DNA of 34,061 nucleotides from Myxococcales bacterium (lineage in GTDB: Bacteria > Myxococcota_A > UBA9160 > SMWR01). Below, piece by piece: positions 1-9,983 of this stretch; position 1 is the first letter of the stretch; each line of letters begins with the position of its first letter. The position numbers and the translations under genes were made by a program. The notes beneath the pieces were generated by a model. The model was not told the origin of the DNA. It saw only the letters and a program-made list of their open reading frames with translations, and did no database searches. The stretch spans positions 1 to 34,061 of the forward strand of contig JADFQO010000030.1 in NCBI GenBank assembly GCA_022561775.1. Reading direction: 5' to 3'.

Positions 1-2
1 CA

Positions 3-692
3 CTCGGCGAGGCGGTCCGGCACAACGCGATCGCGACGAACCCGGTGGAGCGGACAGCCGCACCGAAGGTGAAGGTGAACAAGCGGGAGGCTCTGGAGCA
101 CGGACAGGTGAAGGCGCTGCTTACGGCCGTCGAGGATCACCCCTACGAGGCGTTCTTCGTGTTGGCCGTCCTCCATGGTCTCCGGTACGGCGAACTCGCC
201 GGACTGGCCTGGGGTGCGGTCGATCTCCGCAAAGGCGTGGTTCACGTCCGCCAGGCGCTCAGCGAGGGCCCGCACACTGGAGACCTCGAGATCGTGGCTC
301 CGAAGACCGAAGCCAGCCGTCGTGAGATCCCGCTGTCAAAGCTCGCGATCGAAGCGCTGCGAAGGCATCGAGCCGGTAGGCTGACTCCTCGCGATCTCCT
401 GGTGTTTACGTCGCCCGAAGGTGGCTGGCTCCGGCGCTCGAACTTCAATCGCCGCGTCTGGCAGCCGATCAAAACGAAAGCGCAGCTACCCGCGAACTTC
501 CGGCTTCACGATCTGCGGCACGCCTGCGCAAGCCTGCTGCTCGCCAGCGGCCAGGATGTACCAACCGTGGCGGCAACGCTGGGCCACAGCTCGCCGGATG
601 TCACGATGCGAATCTACGCCCACGCGCTCACGAGCAAGAAAGCTGAAGCTGCAGCGCGCATGGACGCGCTCTTCGGCAACGCCGAAAGCTGA
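3..692 (+). CDS. Tyrosine recombinase/integrase, 5' end outside window
   Basis: This is the C-terminal catalytic part of a phage- or island-type tyrosine integrase, which breaks and rejoins DNA between attachment sites. The frame is open from base 3, and the first residues (ending in an NP turn before the catalytic domain) look like the end of the core-binding domain. The start therefore lies left of the window, and the GTG at 45 is probably internal. The family's catalytic set is visible in order: Arg in HGLRYGEL, Lys in APKTEASRREIPL, HxxR in HDLRHACASLLL, His in LGHSS and the nucleophile Tyr in RIYAH. The stop lies about 100 bp from the 3' end of a tRNA-Arg gene, and the gene points at it, as expected for an integrase next to its attachment site. 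The family is certain; the element type is unknown. Confidence 0.93.
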   Translation, partial: LGEAVRHNAIATNPVERTAAPKVKVNKREALEHGQVKALLTAVEDHPYEAFFVLAVLHGLRYGELAGLAWGAVDLRKGVVHVRQALSEGPHTGDLEIVAPKTEASRREIPLSKLAIEALRRHRAGRLTPRDLLVFTSPEGGWLRRSNFNRRVWQPIKTKAQLPANFRLHDLRHACASLLLASGQDVPTVAATLGHSSPDVTMRIYAHALTSKKAEAAARMDALFGNAES

Positions 693-792
693 TCACTGTA
701 CAAACACTGTCCACGGGCCGAAAACCGCTGTTCGCGACACCCAACGGAATCATGCTTTCTCTTGCAAGTGCGCGAAGTGACGTTGTTTTCTA

Positions 793-814
793 ATGGTGAC
801 CCGGGCGCGATTCG
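793..814. other. Putative attachment site in the 3' end of tRNA-Arg
   Basis: Tyrosine integrases commonly recombine within the 3' part of tRNA genes. The integrase ends at 692 and the tRNA-Arg CCA end is at 794, so the T-arm and acceptor 3' half are the likely site. No direct repeat of this stretch is visible to the left because the window starts only about 790 bp away. Two near-copies occur elsewhere in inverted orientation (3343-3364 and 10634-10654). Inferred from position only. Confidence 0.35.
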
Positions 815-870
815 AACGCGCGACCCCCAGCTTCGGAGGCTGGTGCTCTATCCAGCTGAGCTACCGGGCC
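794..870 (-). tRNA. tRNA-Arg (anticodon CCG)
   Basis: A full cloverleaf can be drawn on the minus strand. The acceptor stem GGCCCGG pairs with CCGGGTC (one G-T pair). The D arm contains AGCTCAGCTGGATAGAGC, the anticodon stem is CCAGC/GCTGG, and the loop CTCCGAA gives anticodon CCG, which reads CGG. The T arm has GTTCGAATC, and CCA is encoded. The gene lies seven bases downstream of tRNA-Val, so the two are probably co-transcribed. It is the probable integration target of the neighbouring integrase. Confidence 0.97.
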
Positions 871-877
871 AAAATCT

Positions 878-954
878 TGGTGGGACGTAGAGGAGTCGAA
901 CCTCCGACCTCCGCGGTGTGAGCACGGCGCTCTAACCAGCTGAGCTAACGTCCC
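878..954 (-). tRNA. tRNA-Val (anticodon CAC)
   Basis: Minus-strand cloverleaf with acceptor GGGACGT pairing with ACGTCCC. The D arm contains AGCTCAGCTGGTTAGAGC. The anticodon stem CCGTG/CGCGG includes one G-T pair, and the loop CTCACAC gives anticodon CAC, which reads GTG. The T arm has GGTTCGACTCC and CCA is encoded. It is the first gene of a two-tRNA unit. The 124 bp between it and the pyrG stop hold GC-rich inverted repeats and no recognisable gene. Confidence 0.97.
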
Positions 955-1078
955 AAGATCTGGAGTGTTTTAGCAGAGCGTGGCACTCGACGCGCGCGCT
1001 TTTGCGCCCGCAGCCGGGCATCGACGGCGCTCCGGGCCCGCGGCCCCTCCCCTGCCCCGACAGGCGTGCCGCCCAGTA

Positions 1079-3164
<2,086 letters not shown>

Positions 3165-3260
3165 CAACCCGAAGCCCGGTGGCCAAGGAGTGGCCGGACG
3201 AAAACAACGCTGAGCAGTCGATTTTGACGGAACACGATCCAATCGGACGTGGTTTGGAAA

Positions 3261-3289
3261 TTTATAACGCGGGGTCTCAAGCGCGTCAA
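3261..3289 (-). promoter_or_regulatory. Sigma70-type promoter for NUDIX-pyrG
   Basis: On the minus strand TTGACG (3284-3289) is followed by exactly 17 bases and TATAAA (3261-3266). This is among the best -35/-10 pairs in the window. It lies about 97 bp upstream of the NUDIX start, facing pyrG, in an AT-richer patch of an otherwise GC-rich gap. Confidence 0.7.
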
Positions 3290-3316
3290 TCCGAGCGCAC
3301 GCAGCGCGCAGCGAGC

Positions 3317-3342
3317 CGGCGTTTTGCGCGCAAAAAGCGCCG
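3317..3342. repeat. Inverted repeat downstream of argC
   Basis: A perfect 14-base palindrome (TTTTGCGCGCAAAA, 3322-3335) is extended by five more pairs (CGGCG/CGCCG) after a two-base bulge. It could fold into a hairpin that ends argC transcription. However, no T-run follows in the leftward direction, so intrinsic termination is not well supported. It abuts the dispersed repeat that starts at 3342. Confidence 0.4.
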
Positions 3343-3447
3343 CGAATCGCGCCCGGGGCACCATGTCTCCCTTTTCATACCCGTCCAGCCGTCGAAGCCA
3401 TTCGCTCCCGATCCAAGCGGGCGCGAACCAGCCTTCGAGCGAAGCTC
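3342..3447 (-). repeat. Dispersed repeat copy A, with a tRNA-Arg-like end
   Basis: This about 106-nt stretch begins three bases after the argC stop. It aligns with 10633-10741 in the same orientation at about 70% identity by eye. Blocks include GAGCTTCGCTCG (11 of 12), GCGCCC and ATGGCTTCG, plus a final 51 bases without gaps. The final block (3343-3364 on the plus strand) equals the 3' end of tRNA-Arg(CCG), from T-arm to CCA plus one base, with one mismatch in 22. No tRNA can be folded here. The gap it occupies (3165-3449) holds no gene I can support. Confidence 0.5.
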
Positions 3448-3449
3448 CG

Positions 3450-4487
3450 TCAGGGAACCCGCGGCGCCTCGAGCAGCGCCAGCTCCTCGGGCAGCCCGCA
3501 CGCGAGATTCGCACACTGAACGGCCTGCCCGCTCGCACCCTTCACGAGGTTGTCGAGCGCGGAGAGCAGCACGAGCGTACCGTTGCGCTCGTCCGCAAAG
3601 GCTGCCACATCGCAAAAGTTGCTGCCTCGCACGGAACCGAGATTCGGTGTCGCGCCGGGCGGCAGAACGCGCACGAATCGCTCCCGCGCGTAGGCGTTCG
3701 TGAGCACCTCTCGGGCGGCGTTGGTGTCCAGGGCCGCCTTGGGGCGAACGAATATCGACGTGACGATTCCTCGAACGGTGGGCAGCAGGTGGGGGACAAA
3801 GGTGATCGAGACGTCCCGGCCCGCGGCGGCGCTCGCCTCCTGCTCGAACTCGGGAACGTGGCGATGCTGGTTTCCGACCTGGTAGGCCCGGCAGTCGTCG
3901 GCGAGCTCGGCGAACAGCAGGCTCTCCTCCAATTTGCGGCCTGCGCCCGAAACGCCCGACTTGGAATCGACGACGATGCCGTCGGTCTCGATCAAGTCGC
4001 TGCGCAGGAAGGGAACCAGCGGCAGTAGCACGGAGGTCGGGTAACAACCCGGAACCGCGACCAACTCGGCGCCGCGAAGCGCTTCGCGATACAGCTCGGG
4101 CAATCCGTAGACCGCTGATCCCAGCAACTCGGCGGCCTTGTGCTCGCCGTACCACGCGCGGTAGGTCTCGACGTCTCGCAGCCGGAAATCCGCCGAGAGA
4201 TCGAGTACGCGCACCCCCGCGGCGCGCAGCGCCTGGACGGTCGGCGCGGAGGCCGCGTGGGGCAGCGCGGTGAAGGCGAGATCGACCCGTTTGGCGATGC
4301 TCGCGGGATCATTCGACTCGAAGTCGAGATCGATCAGACCGCGCAGCGCGGGAAAGGCATCTCCCACGCGCGTCCCGGCGCGCTGCTCCGAGGTCGCGAC
4401 GGCGATTTCGAACTCGGGATGGCGGAGCAGGATGCGCAGCAGCTCGAGGCCCGTGTAGCCACTCGCACCAATCACCGCGACTCGCAT
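3450..4487 (-). CDS. argC: N-acetyl-gamma-glutamyl-phosphate reductase
   Basis: It reduces N-acetylglutamyl phosphate to the semialdehyde with NADPH, the third step of arginine synthesis. The Rossmann motif GASGYTGLELLR opens the protein and the catalytic Cys lies in AVPGCYPTS. The length of 345 aa is typical. Two in-frame ATGs lie six bases apart. GGAGGA directly abuts the first (4493), leaving no spacing, but sits seven bases from the second (4487), so the second is preferred. It stands downstream of the rplM-rpsI terminator and ends next to dispersed repeat A. argJ is 16 kb away, so the arginine genes are not clustered here. Confidence 0.95.
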   Translation of the reverse strand: MRVAVIGASGYTGLELLRILLRHPEFEIAVATSEQRAGTRVGDAFPALRGLIDLDFESNDPASIAKRVDLAFTALPHAASAPTVQALRAAGVRVLDLSADFRLRDVETYRAWYGEHKAAELLGSAVYGLPELYREALRGAELVAVPGCYPTSVLLPLVPFLRSDLIETDGIVVDSKSGVSGAGRKLEESLLFAELADDCRAYQVGNQHRHVPEFEQEASAAAGRDVSITFVPHLLPTVRGIVTSIFVRPKAALDTNAAREVLTNAYARERFVRVLPPGATPNLGSVRGSNFCDVAAFADERNGTLVLLSALDNLVKGASGQAVQCANLACGLPEELALLEAPRVP

Positions 4488-4560
4488 GCTCATTCCTCCG
4501 TCGATCCCCTGCCGCCCGAGCCATTGCCGATGGCATCGAGGCGCCCATCAGAACGGGGTG

Positions 4561-4590
4561 AAAAAGAGAAGGGGCCGCGAAACGGCCCCC
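4561..4590 (-). terminator. Intrinsic terminator after rpsI
   Basis: On the minus strand, about 30 bp after the rpsI stop, a seven-pair stem (CGGCCCC read on the plus strand against GGGGCCG) closes a five-base loop. It is followed by TTCTCTTTTT, the classic hairpin plus T-tract. It separates the ribosomal-protein pair from argC. Confidence 0.85.
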
Positions 4591-4621
4591 TCGATCGACT
4601 CGCCCGGATCGGGCCGAGAGC

Positions 4622-5017
4622 TTATCGCTTCGAGAACTGGAAGCGCGCGCGGGCGCCCTTCTGCCCGTACTTCTTGCGCTCTTTCTTGCGCGCATCGCGC
4701 GTGAGAAGCCCCCGCTTCTTCAGCAGCCCGCGCAACTCAACGTCCACCTTCTCGAGTGCGCGCGCAATTCCGTGGCGCAGCGCACCGGCCTGGCCCGAGC
4801 TGCCACCGCCCGTGCAACGCGCAATCACGTCATAGCGATCCTGTACGTTGGCGGCTTCGAACGGCTCCTTGATCAGGATGCACTGGGATTCGCGGGTGAA
4901 ATACTCATCCATCGGCTTGTCGTTCACCGTGATGATACCCGTCCCCGGCCGCAGTCGAACCTGTGCGATCGCGGTCTTTCGCTTGCCGGTGGTCTGGGTG
5001 GTTTGCAGTTCAGCCAA
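4622..5017 (-). CDS. rpsI: 30S ribosomal protein S9
   Basis: A protein of the small ribosomal subunit head whose C-terminal tail reaches the P-site tRNA. The protein is 131 aa with [16 protein letters not shown] near the N-terminus and the conserved basic tail ending FQFSKR. The start is TTG at 5017, eight bases inside the end of rplM. An AGGAG seven bases upstream supports it, and no ATG fits. The overlap implies translational coupling that keeps L13 and S9 in step. The pair ends at the terminator at 4561-4590. Confidence 0.96.
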   Translation of the reverse strand: MAELQTTQTTGKRKTAIAQVRLRPGTGIITVNDKPMDEYFTRESQCILIKEPFEAANVQDRYDVIARCTGGGSSGQAGALRHGIARALEKVDVELRGLLKKRGLLTRDARKKERKKYGQKGARARFQFSKR

Positions 5018-5462
5018 GTTTCAACTCCTGGGGCTTTTGCGCCGCGTGGGGATGTTCGGGGCCCACGTACACCTTCAGCTTCTTGAAGATCTGCCGCCCG
5101 AGAGCGTTCTTCGGGAGCATTCCGCGCACCGCGTGGCTCACGACGCGGTCCGCGTACGGGCCGCTGAGGATCTCGTCCGCGGTGCGTGATTTCAGGTTGC
5201 CCGTGTAGCCGGTGTGGCGGTAATAAATCTTCTGTTCGCGCTTGCGGCCTGTCAGCTTTACCTTCTCGGCGTTGACCACGATCACGAAGTCACCCGTGTC
5301 GACGTGGGGGGTGAACAGCGCGTGGTGTTTGCCGCGCAGCAGGTCCGCGATCTTCGTCGCCATGCGGCCGAGCACCGCGTCCGTGGCATCGATGACGTGC
5401 CAACACGGTGTGACCTCGCCGGGCTTTGCGCTTCTCGTGGCGCGATGCGCCTGGGCTCCCAT
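5010..5462 (-). CDS. rplM: 50S ribosomal protein L13
   Basis: An early-assembling protein of the large ribosomal subunit. The 150-aa protein has the family core [31 protein letters not shown] and [12 protein letters not shown]. The ATG at 5462 is chosen because AGGAGGG lies eight bases upstream; the frame is open further up but without a ribosome site. It is the first gene of the rplM-rpsI unit. The 199-bp gap before truA carries its probable promoter. Confidence 0.97.
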   Translation of the reverse strand: MGAQAHRATRSAKPGEVTPCWHVIDATDAVLGRMATKIADLLRGKHHALFTPHVDTGDFVIVVNAEKVKLTGRKREQKIYYRHTGYTGNLKSRTADEILSGPYADRVVSHAVRGMLPKNALGRQIFKKLKVYVGPEHPHAAQKPQELKLG

Positions 5463-5594
5463 CGCTGGGACCCTCCTGTGAATCCACCGAAATAGCGTGG
5501 CTCGATTCCCGCAAAAGATTCCGCGGGTCTCGCCGCCGACCCGCGCATTTTCCGGGTGCGCGCGGGGCCCGCAGCGGAAATCCAGAACCGCGTA

Positions 5595-5623
5595 TGGGTA
5601 TCCCAACCCCCCATCTCCGTCAA
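5595..5623 (-). promoter_or_regulatory. Possible promoter for rplM-rpsI
   Basis: On the minus strand a good -35 (TTGACG, 5618-5623) is followed at 17 bases by TACCCA, a poor -10. It sits in the 199-bp gap between truA and rplM, where a promoter is expected. The gap otherwise holds only GC-rich sequence. Confidence 0.3.
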
Positions 5624-5661
5624 GGCCTCTTCGCCGGTAAAGGCCCGTTATCCCAGAGGAA

Positions 5662-6402
5662 TCAGTAGAAGACCTGCACCAGGGTGAGGCCCACAGCCGG
5701 CGCGGTCGGCCCCGCCCGGCGCCGGTCCCCACAGGCCAACAACTCGGTCATGGATTCGATCGACCGCCGACCGGACCCCACCTCGAGCAGCGTTCCGACC
5801 AGATTTCGGACCATGTGGCGCAGGAAACCGTCGGCCTCCAGCCAGAAGACCAGCTCCCCCGGCCGCTCCTGCTCGACCTCGAGGCGCTTGAGGGTCCGCA
5901 CCGTGCTCTCCACCTCGGAGCCCGCTGCCTGGAGCGCCGCGAAGTCGTGGCAACCCACGAAGGCCTCGGCGGCCTTCGACATCGCGCGGACGTCGAGCTT
6001 CCGCGCGACCCGATGGGCCCTCGCGGAGCGCAGCGGCGAACGGGCTTCGGCGTTCCAGACCCGATAGCAGTAGAGCTTGCCGACCGCCGAGTAGCGCGCG
6101 TGGAAGTCGTCCGCAGCCCGCCCGGCGGCGACGACCGCCAGGTCCGCGGGCATGCTGCGGTTGAGGGCGCGCTGGAGGACGGCGGGCGGGAGCTCCGTCT
6201 GGATTCGCGCGCTTGCGACCTGGCCCAGCGCGTGAACGCCCGCATCGGTTCGGCCGGCGGCCACGACCCGAAGCCGTTGGCCGGTCACCCGCTCGATCGC
6301 GGCTTCGAACTCACCCTGGACGGTGCGCTGGCCGCCGGCCTGGGCCTGCCAGCCCGCGAAGCCAGCGCCGTCGTATTCGAGGGTGAAACGGTAGTTCGGC
6401 AC
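5662..6402 (-). CDS. truA: tRNA pseudouridine(38-40) synthase TruA
   Basis: It isomerises uridines 38-40 in the anticodon arm of many tRNAs. The 246-aa protein begins [16 protein letters not shown]. The catalytic Asp lies in [12 protein letters not shown], and the C-terminal [16 protein letters not shown] motif is intact. The start is GTG. A gap of 77 bp separates it from leuB, so it may be the last gene of the ilvC-leuB unit. The truA-rplM-rpsI-argC order is seen in Geobacter-type genomes. Confidence 0.95.
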   Translation of the reverse strand: MPNYRFTLEYDGAGFAGWQAQAGGQRTVQGEFEAAIERVTGQRLRVVAAGRTDAGVHALGQVASARIQTELPPAVLQRALNRSMPADLAVVAAGRAADDFHARYSAVGKLYCYRVWNAEARSPLRSARAHRVARKLDVRAMSKAAEAFVGCHDFAALQAAGSEVESTVRTLKRLEVEQERPGELVFWLEADGFLRHMVRNLVGTLLEVGSGRRSIESMTELLACGDRRRAGPTAPAVGLTLVQVFY

Positions 6403-6479
6403 GCCGCGGCCCCGCTAAGCCACCCGCAGCACCGCCAGCTGGATGGCGTGCGGCGCGGCGATCGGTTGCAGCGCCATCA

Positions 6480-7601
6480 TCACTTCCCGAGCCGCTGCAG
6501 GACGAGTTCGCCCATCGCCGCGCATCCGACGGACGCGAGCCCAGAGTCTCCGACGAGATCGATCGTGCGATGTCCGTCGTCGAGCACCGATCCCACCGCC
6601 GCTCGGATCCTCGCCGCGGGCTCGGGCGCGGCGAGCGAGTGCTCGAGCAGCATCGCGGCAGAGAGAATTGCGGCGAGCGGATTGGCGGCGTCCTTGCCCG
6701 CGATGTCAGGAGCCGATCCGTGGACGGGCTCGTAGAGGCCGACACCGCCCTCCCCGAGGCTCGCGGAGGGGAGCATGCCGAGGGACCCCGTGATCATCGC
6801 CGCCTCGTCGGACAGGATGTCGCCAAAGAGATTGCTCGTGACGATCACGTCGTAGTTGCGCGGCTCGCGCAGCAGGAGCATCGCCATCGAGTCCACGAGT
6901 TGGTGGTGGAGGATCACGTCCGAGTAGTCCTTCGCGACCTCCTCGACCACCGTCACCCATAGCTGGGAGACCTCGAGGACGTTCGCCTTGTGGACGTGGG
7001 TCAGCTCCTTGCGGCGCAGCCGGGCCGCCTCGAAGGCCACGCGCGCAATGCGCGCGATCTCTACCTCGTTGTACACCATCGTATTACGCGATTCGCGAAG
7101 CCCGCCGACCAGTGCGTCTCCACGCGGTTCGCCAAAGTAGAGCCCCCCCGTGAGCTCCCGCACGACGAGCAGGTCGATTCCCGTCACCACTTCGGGGCGC
7201 AAGGTCGACGCGTCGGCGAGCGCCGAAAACACGGTGGCGGGCCGCAGGTTGGCGAACAGGCCGAGTTCCTTGCGGATGCGCAGGAGTCCGCGCTCGGGGC
7301 GCTGGGCGAACGGCAGACCGTCCCACTTCGGGCCACCCACCGCGCCGAGAAAGACGGCACGAGCAGAGCGCGCTCGTTCGATGACATCGTCGGTGATCGG
7401 CGAACCGTTCGCATCGATCGATGCGCCACCGATCAGGCCCTCTTCGAACGCGAGCTCGATGCCGGCGCCCTTCGCGGCCGCGTCGAGAACGCGCACACCC
7501 TGCTCGGCGACTTCGGGCCCGATTCCGTCGCCCGGTAGGATCAGGATGCGCGCGATCCGCTTCGCGGACCTAGGCTGGCTCGCTTGCGCTCGCCGGTTCA
7601 T
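6480..7601 (-). CDS. leuB: 3-isopropylmalate dehydrogenase
   Basis: NAD-dependent oxidative decarboxylation of 3-isopropylmalate in leucine synthesis. The 373-aa protein carries ILILPGDGIGPEV, the substrate-loop arginines in ERGLLRIRKELGLFANLRP, the YFGEPRG motif, and the metal/NAD segment SNLFGDILSDEA with GSAPDIAGKDAANP. The ATG at 7601 shares its A with the leuA stop (TGATG), a coupled arrangement; a TTG one codon upstream is also in frame. leuC and leuD are not in the window. Confidence 0.96.
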   Translation of the reverse strand: MNRRAQASQPRSAKRIARILILPGDGIGPEVAEQGVRVLDAAAKGAGIELAFEEGLIGGASIDANGSPITDDVIERARSARAVFLGAVGGPKWDGLPFAQRPERGLLRIRKELGLFANLRPATVFSALADASTLRPEVVTGIDLLVVRELTGGLYFGEPRGDALVGGLRESRNTMVYNEVEIARIARVAFEAARLRRKELTHVHKANVLEVSQLWVTVVEEVAKDYSDVILHHQLVDSMAMLLLREPRNYDVIVTSNLFGDILSDEAAMITGSLGMLPSASLGEGGVGLYEPVHGSAPDIAGKDAANPLAAILSAAMLLEHSLAAPEPAARIRAAVGSVLDDGHRTIDLVGDSGLASVGCAAMGELVLQRLGK

Positions 7602-9148
7602 CAAATTCCCTTCGGCTCCGCGGAGCCGCGCCGGCTCTTGTGCCAGGAGAGTTTGTTGAGGGCGTGCAGGTACGCCTTCGCGCTGGCCACCATGATGTCC
7701 GGATGAGCGCCGTGGCCGATCACGCGCCGTCCGTCTTCGCTCAACGTGACGGACACTTCGCCCAGCGCGTCCATTCCACCGGTGACGGCGTTCACCTGGA
7801 AGCGCTCGAGTTCACCCTTGCTTCCGCTGAGTTCGGCGATCGCCTTGAAGATCGCATCGACGGGGCCGATGCCGATCGCGGTCGCCTTCTGGAGTTCGCC
7901 GTCGACCTTGATCGCGAGGGTCGCCGTCGGCTGCGCGAAGGTGCCACTCAGGATCGAAAGATCGACCAACTCGAAGCGCTGCTCGAGGCCGATCGCCGAG
8001 TCTGCGACGATCGCCTCGAGGTCTTCGTTGTAGATCGTCTTCTTCTTGTCGGCGAGATCCTTGAAGCGCCGAAACGCGGCCTGGAATTCGTCGCCCTCGA
8101 TCTCGAAGCCGAGCTCCTTGAGCCGGTCTCCGAACGCGTGGCGCCCCGAGTGTTTGCCGAGAACCAGCTCATTGGACGGCCGGCCGATCGATTGCGGGGT
8201 CATGATCTCGTAGGTGATCGCCGCCTTGAGGACGCCGTCCTGGTGGATGCCCGCCTCGTGCGCAAACGCGTTGTCCCCGACGATCGCCTTGTTGGGCGGT
8301 ACGGACACCCCGATGATCATCGAGAGCATCCGGCTCGACGGATAGATCTCCGGTGCGTCAATCTTCGTGTCGAGATCGTGGTACACGTCCGGTCGCGTCT
8401 TGAGCGCCATCACGACTTCTTCCATCGACGTATTGCCGGCGCGCTCCCCGATCCCGTTGACCGTGCACTCGACCTGACGCGCGCCGGCCAGCACCGCTGC
8501 GAGGCTGTTCGAAACCGCGAGACCGAGATCGTCGTGGCAGTGAACCGAGAACACCGCCTTCTCGGATCCGGGTACATTTTCGATCAGGTAACGGATCAGC
8601 GCCGCGTACTCCTCGGGCTGGGTATAACCGACCGTGTCGGGCACGTTGCACGTGGAGGCGCCCGCTTCGATCGCGGTCTTGAAGACTTCGACCAGGTAGG
8701 GCCGATCCGACCGGGTGGCGTCTTCGGCCGAGAATTCGACGTCGTCGCAGAAGCCGCGGGCCTGACGGACCGCGCGGTCCACCTCTGCGAGCACCTGCTC
8801 TCGACTCATCTTGAGCTTGTGCTCGAGGTGGATGTCGCTGGTCGCAATGAAGGTGTGGATGCGGGGACTCCGCGCCTTCTCGAGGGCCTGGGCTGCGCGC
8901 TCGACGTCCGCGCTCGACGTCCGCGCGAGACCGCAGACCGTCGTTTCCCGCAGCTCGGCGGCGATGGCCTGCACGGATTCGAAGTCCCCCTCGCTCGCGA
9001 TCGGAAAACCCGCTTCGATGATGTCGACACCCAAACGCTCGAACTGTCGAGCCAACTGGAGTTTTTCTTCCAGATTCATGCTGCAACCGGGCGACTGCTC
9101 GCCGTCGCGCAGGGTGGTGTCGAAGATGCGAATCAACTGGCTGCTCAT
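7601..9148 (-). CDS. leuA: 2-isopropylmalate synthase
   Basis: It condenses acetyl-CoA with 2-ketoisovalerate, the first committed step of leucine synthesis. The 515-aa length fits the long form with a C-terminal leucine-sensing domain. Visible are FDTTLRDGEQSPGCSMN at the catalytic start and SVHCHDDLGLAVSNS with the metal-binding HxH. GERAGNTSMEEVVMALKTR and HEAGIHQDG follow. GAGGGA six bases before the ATG acts as ribosome site and overlaps the end of pssA. It lies 3 bp after pssA and is coupled to leuB. Confidence 0.97.
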   Translation of the reverse strand: MSSQLIRIFDTTLRDGEQSPGCSMNLEEKLQLARQFERLGVDIIEAGFPIASEGDFESVQAIAAELRETTVCGLARTSSADVERAAQALEKARSPRIHTFIATSDIHLEHKLKMSREQVLAEVDRAVRQARGFCDDVEFSAEDATRSDRPYLVEVFKTAIEAGASTCNVPDTVGYTQPEEYAALIRYLIENVPGSEKAVFSVHCHDDLGLAVSNSLAAVLAGARQVECTVNGIGERAGNTSMEEVVMALKTRPDVYHDLDTKIDAPEIYPSSRMLSMIIGVSVPPNKAIVGDNAFAHEAGIHQDGVLKAAITYEIMTPQSIGRPSNELVLGKHSGRHAFGDRLKELGFEIEGDEFQAAFRRFKDLADKKKTIYNEDLEAIVADSAIGLEQRFELVDLSILSGTFAQPTATLAIKVDGELQKATAIGIGPVDAIFKAIAELSGSKGELERFQVNAVTGGMDALGEVSVTLSEDGRRVIGHGAHPDIMVASAKAYLHALNKLSWHKSRRGSAEPKGI

Positions 9149-9151
9149 GGC

Positions 9152-9979
9152 TCATCCCTCGTTCGGCTGCGGGGGCGTCGGCTCGGACAGCTCCAACACG
9201 CGCCCGGTATGGCGGCGCCATAGCCACTCCACGGGCCCCGATACACAATAGGCAAGACTGATGACGAAGAGGGTGACGCTCGGCTCGTGGATGATCAGCG
9301 CGATTGCGAAGACCATCAAGACCAGCGTCCCGTAGGAGTGGCGCAGGTCGATTTCCTTGAAGCTCCGATACGGGATTGCGCTCACCATCAGGAGACCCAG
9401 AGTCGCCGTGCCCGCAGCGATGAAGGCCGCGGGAACCACCAAAAGTTCGAGCCCGAACTCGCGCAGGAAGGCGACGAACCACACCGTGGTCGCCACCATG
9501 GCAGCACCAGCGGGGCTTGGCAGACCCTCGAAGCGGCCACGGTAACGGCCCGACGCCACGTTGAAGCGCGCCAACCGCAACGCCGCGCACGCGGTAAACA
9601 GAAAAGCCATCACCCAGCCGGTACGCCCGAGCACCTGGAGGTGACCCGCGCTGAAGGCGAGCATCGCGGGCGCCACCCCGAAAGAAACGGTGTCGGCGAT
9701 CGAGTCGTACTCGAGGCCGAAGCGACTCGTGGAGTGGGTGAGGCGCGCGAGTCGACCGTCGATCGCGTCGCAGACCACCGCGAGCAGAATGCCGAGCGCC
9801 GCCCGATCGGGCTTGTCGTTGAAGGCCTGGACGATCGCGTAGAAACCGAAGAAGAGCCCGCTGGTGGTCACGAGGTGCGGCAGCAGGAACAGTCCGCGCG
9901 GCGGCTCGCCGTGCTCGCTGCGGCGGCGGCGACCACGGTAATACTGGTGTTTTTCGATCGGAGAATCCGGCTCGTCCAT
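9152..9979 (-). CDS. pssA: CDP-diacylglycerol-serine O-phosphatidyltransferase
   Basis: A membrane enzyme that makes phosphatidylserine from CDP-diacylglycerol and serine. The CDP-alcohol phosphatidyltransferase signature is complete: DAIDGRLAR, eight residues, then GLEYDSIAD, giving the metal-binding aspartates. Several hydrophobic helices follow. The protein is 275 aa, starting with a charged N-terminus rich in Arg. It lies 4 bp after psd, so the two steps to phosphatidylethanolamine are encoded together, as in many deltaproteobacterial ilvC-psd-pssA-leuA clusters. Confidence 0.95.
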   Translation of the reverse strand: MDEPDSPIEKHQYYRGRRRRSEHGEPPRGLFLLPHLVTTSGLFFGFYAIVQAFNDKPDRAALGILLAVVCDAIDGRLARLTHSTSRFGLEYDSIADTVSFGVAPAMLAFSAGHLQVLGRTGWVMAFLFTACAALRLARFNVASGRYRGRFEGLPSPAGAAMVATTVWFVAFLREFGLELLVVPAAFIAAGTATLGLLMVSAIPYRSFKEIDLRHSYGTLVLMVFAIALIIHEPSVTLFVISLAYCVSGPVEWLWRRHTGRVLELSEPTPPQPNEG

Positions 9980-9983
9980 CTTC

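Noticed and set aside
3289..3364. A tRNA gene ending in CCA on the plus strand
   Set aside because: Only the 3' tRNA-like end is present; the 5' acceptor strand, D arm and anticodon arm cannot be formed.
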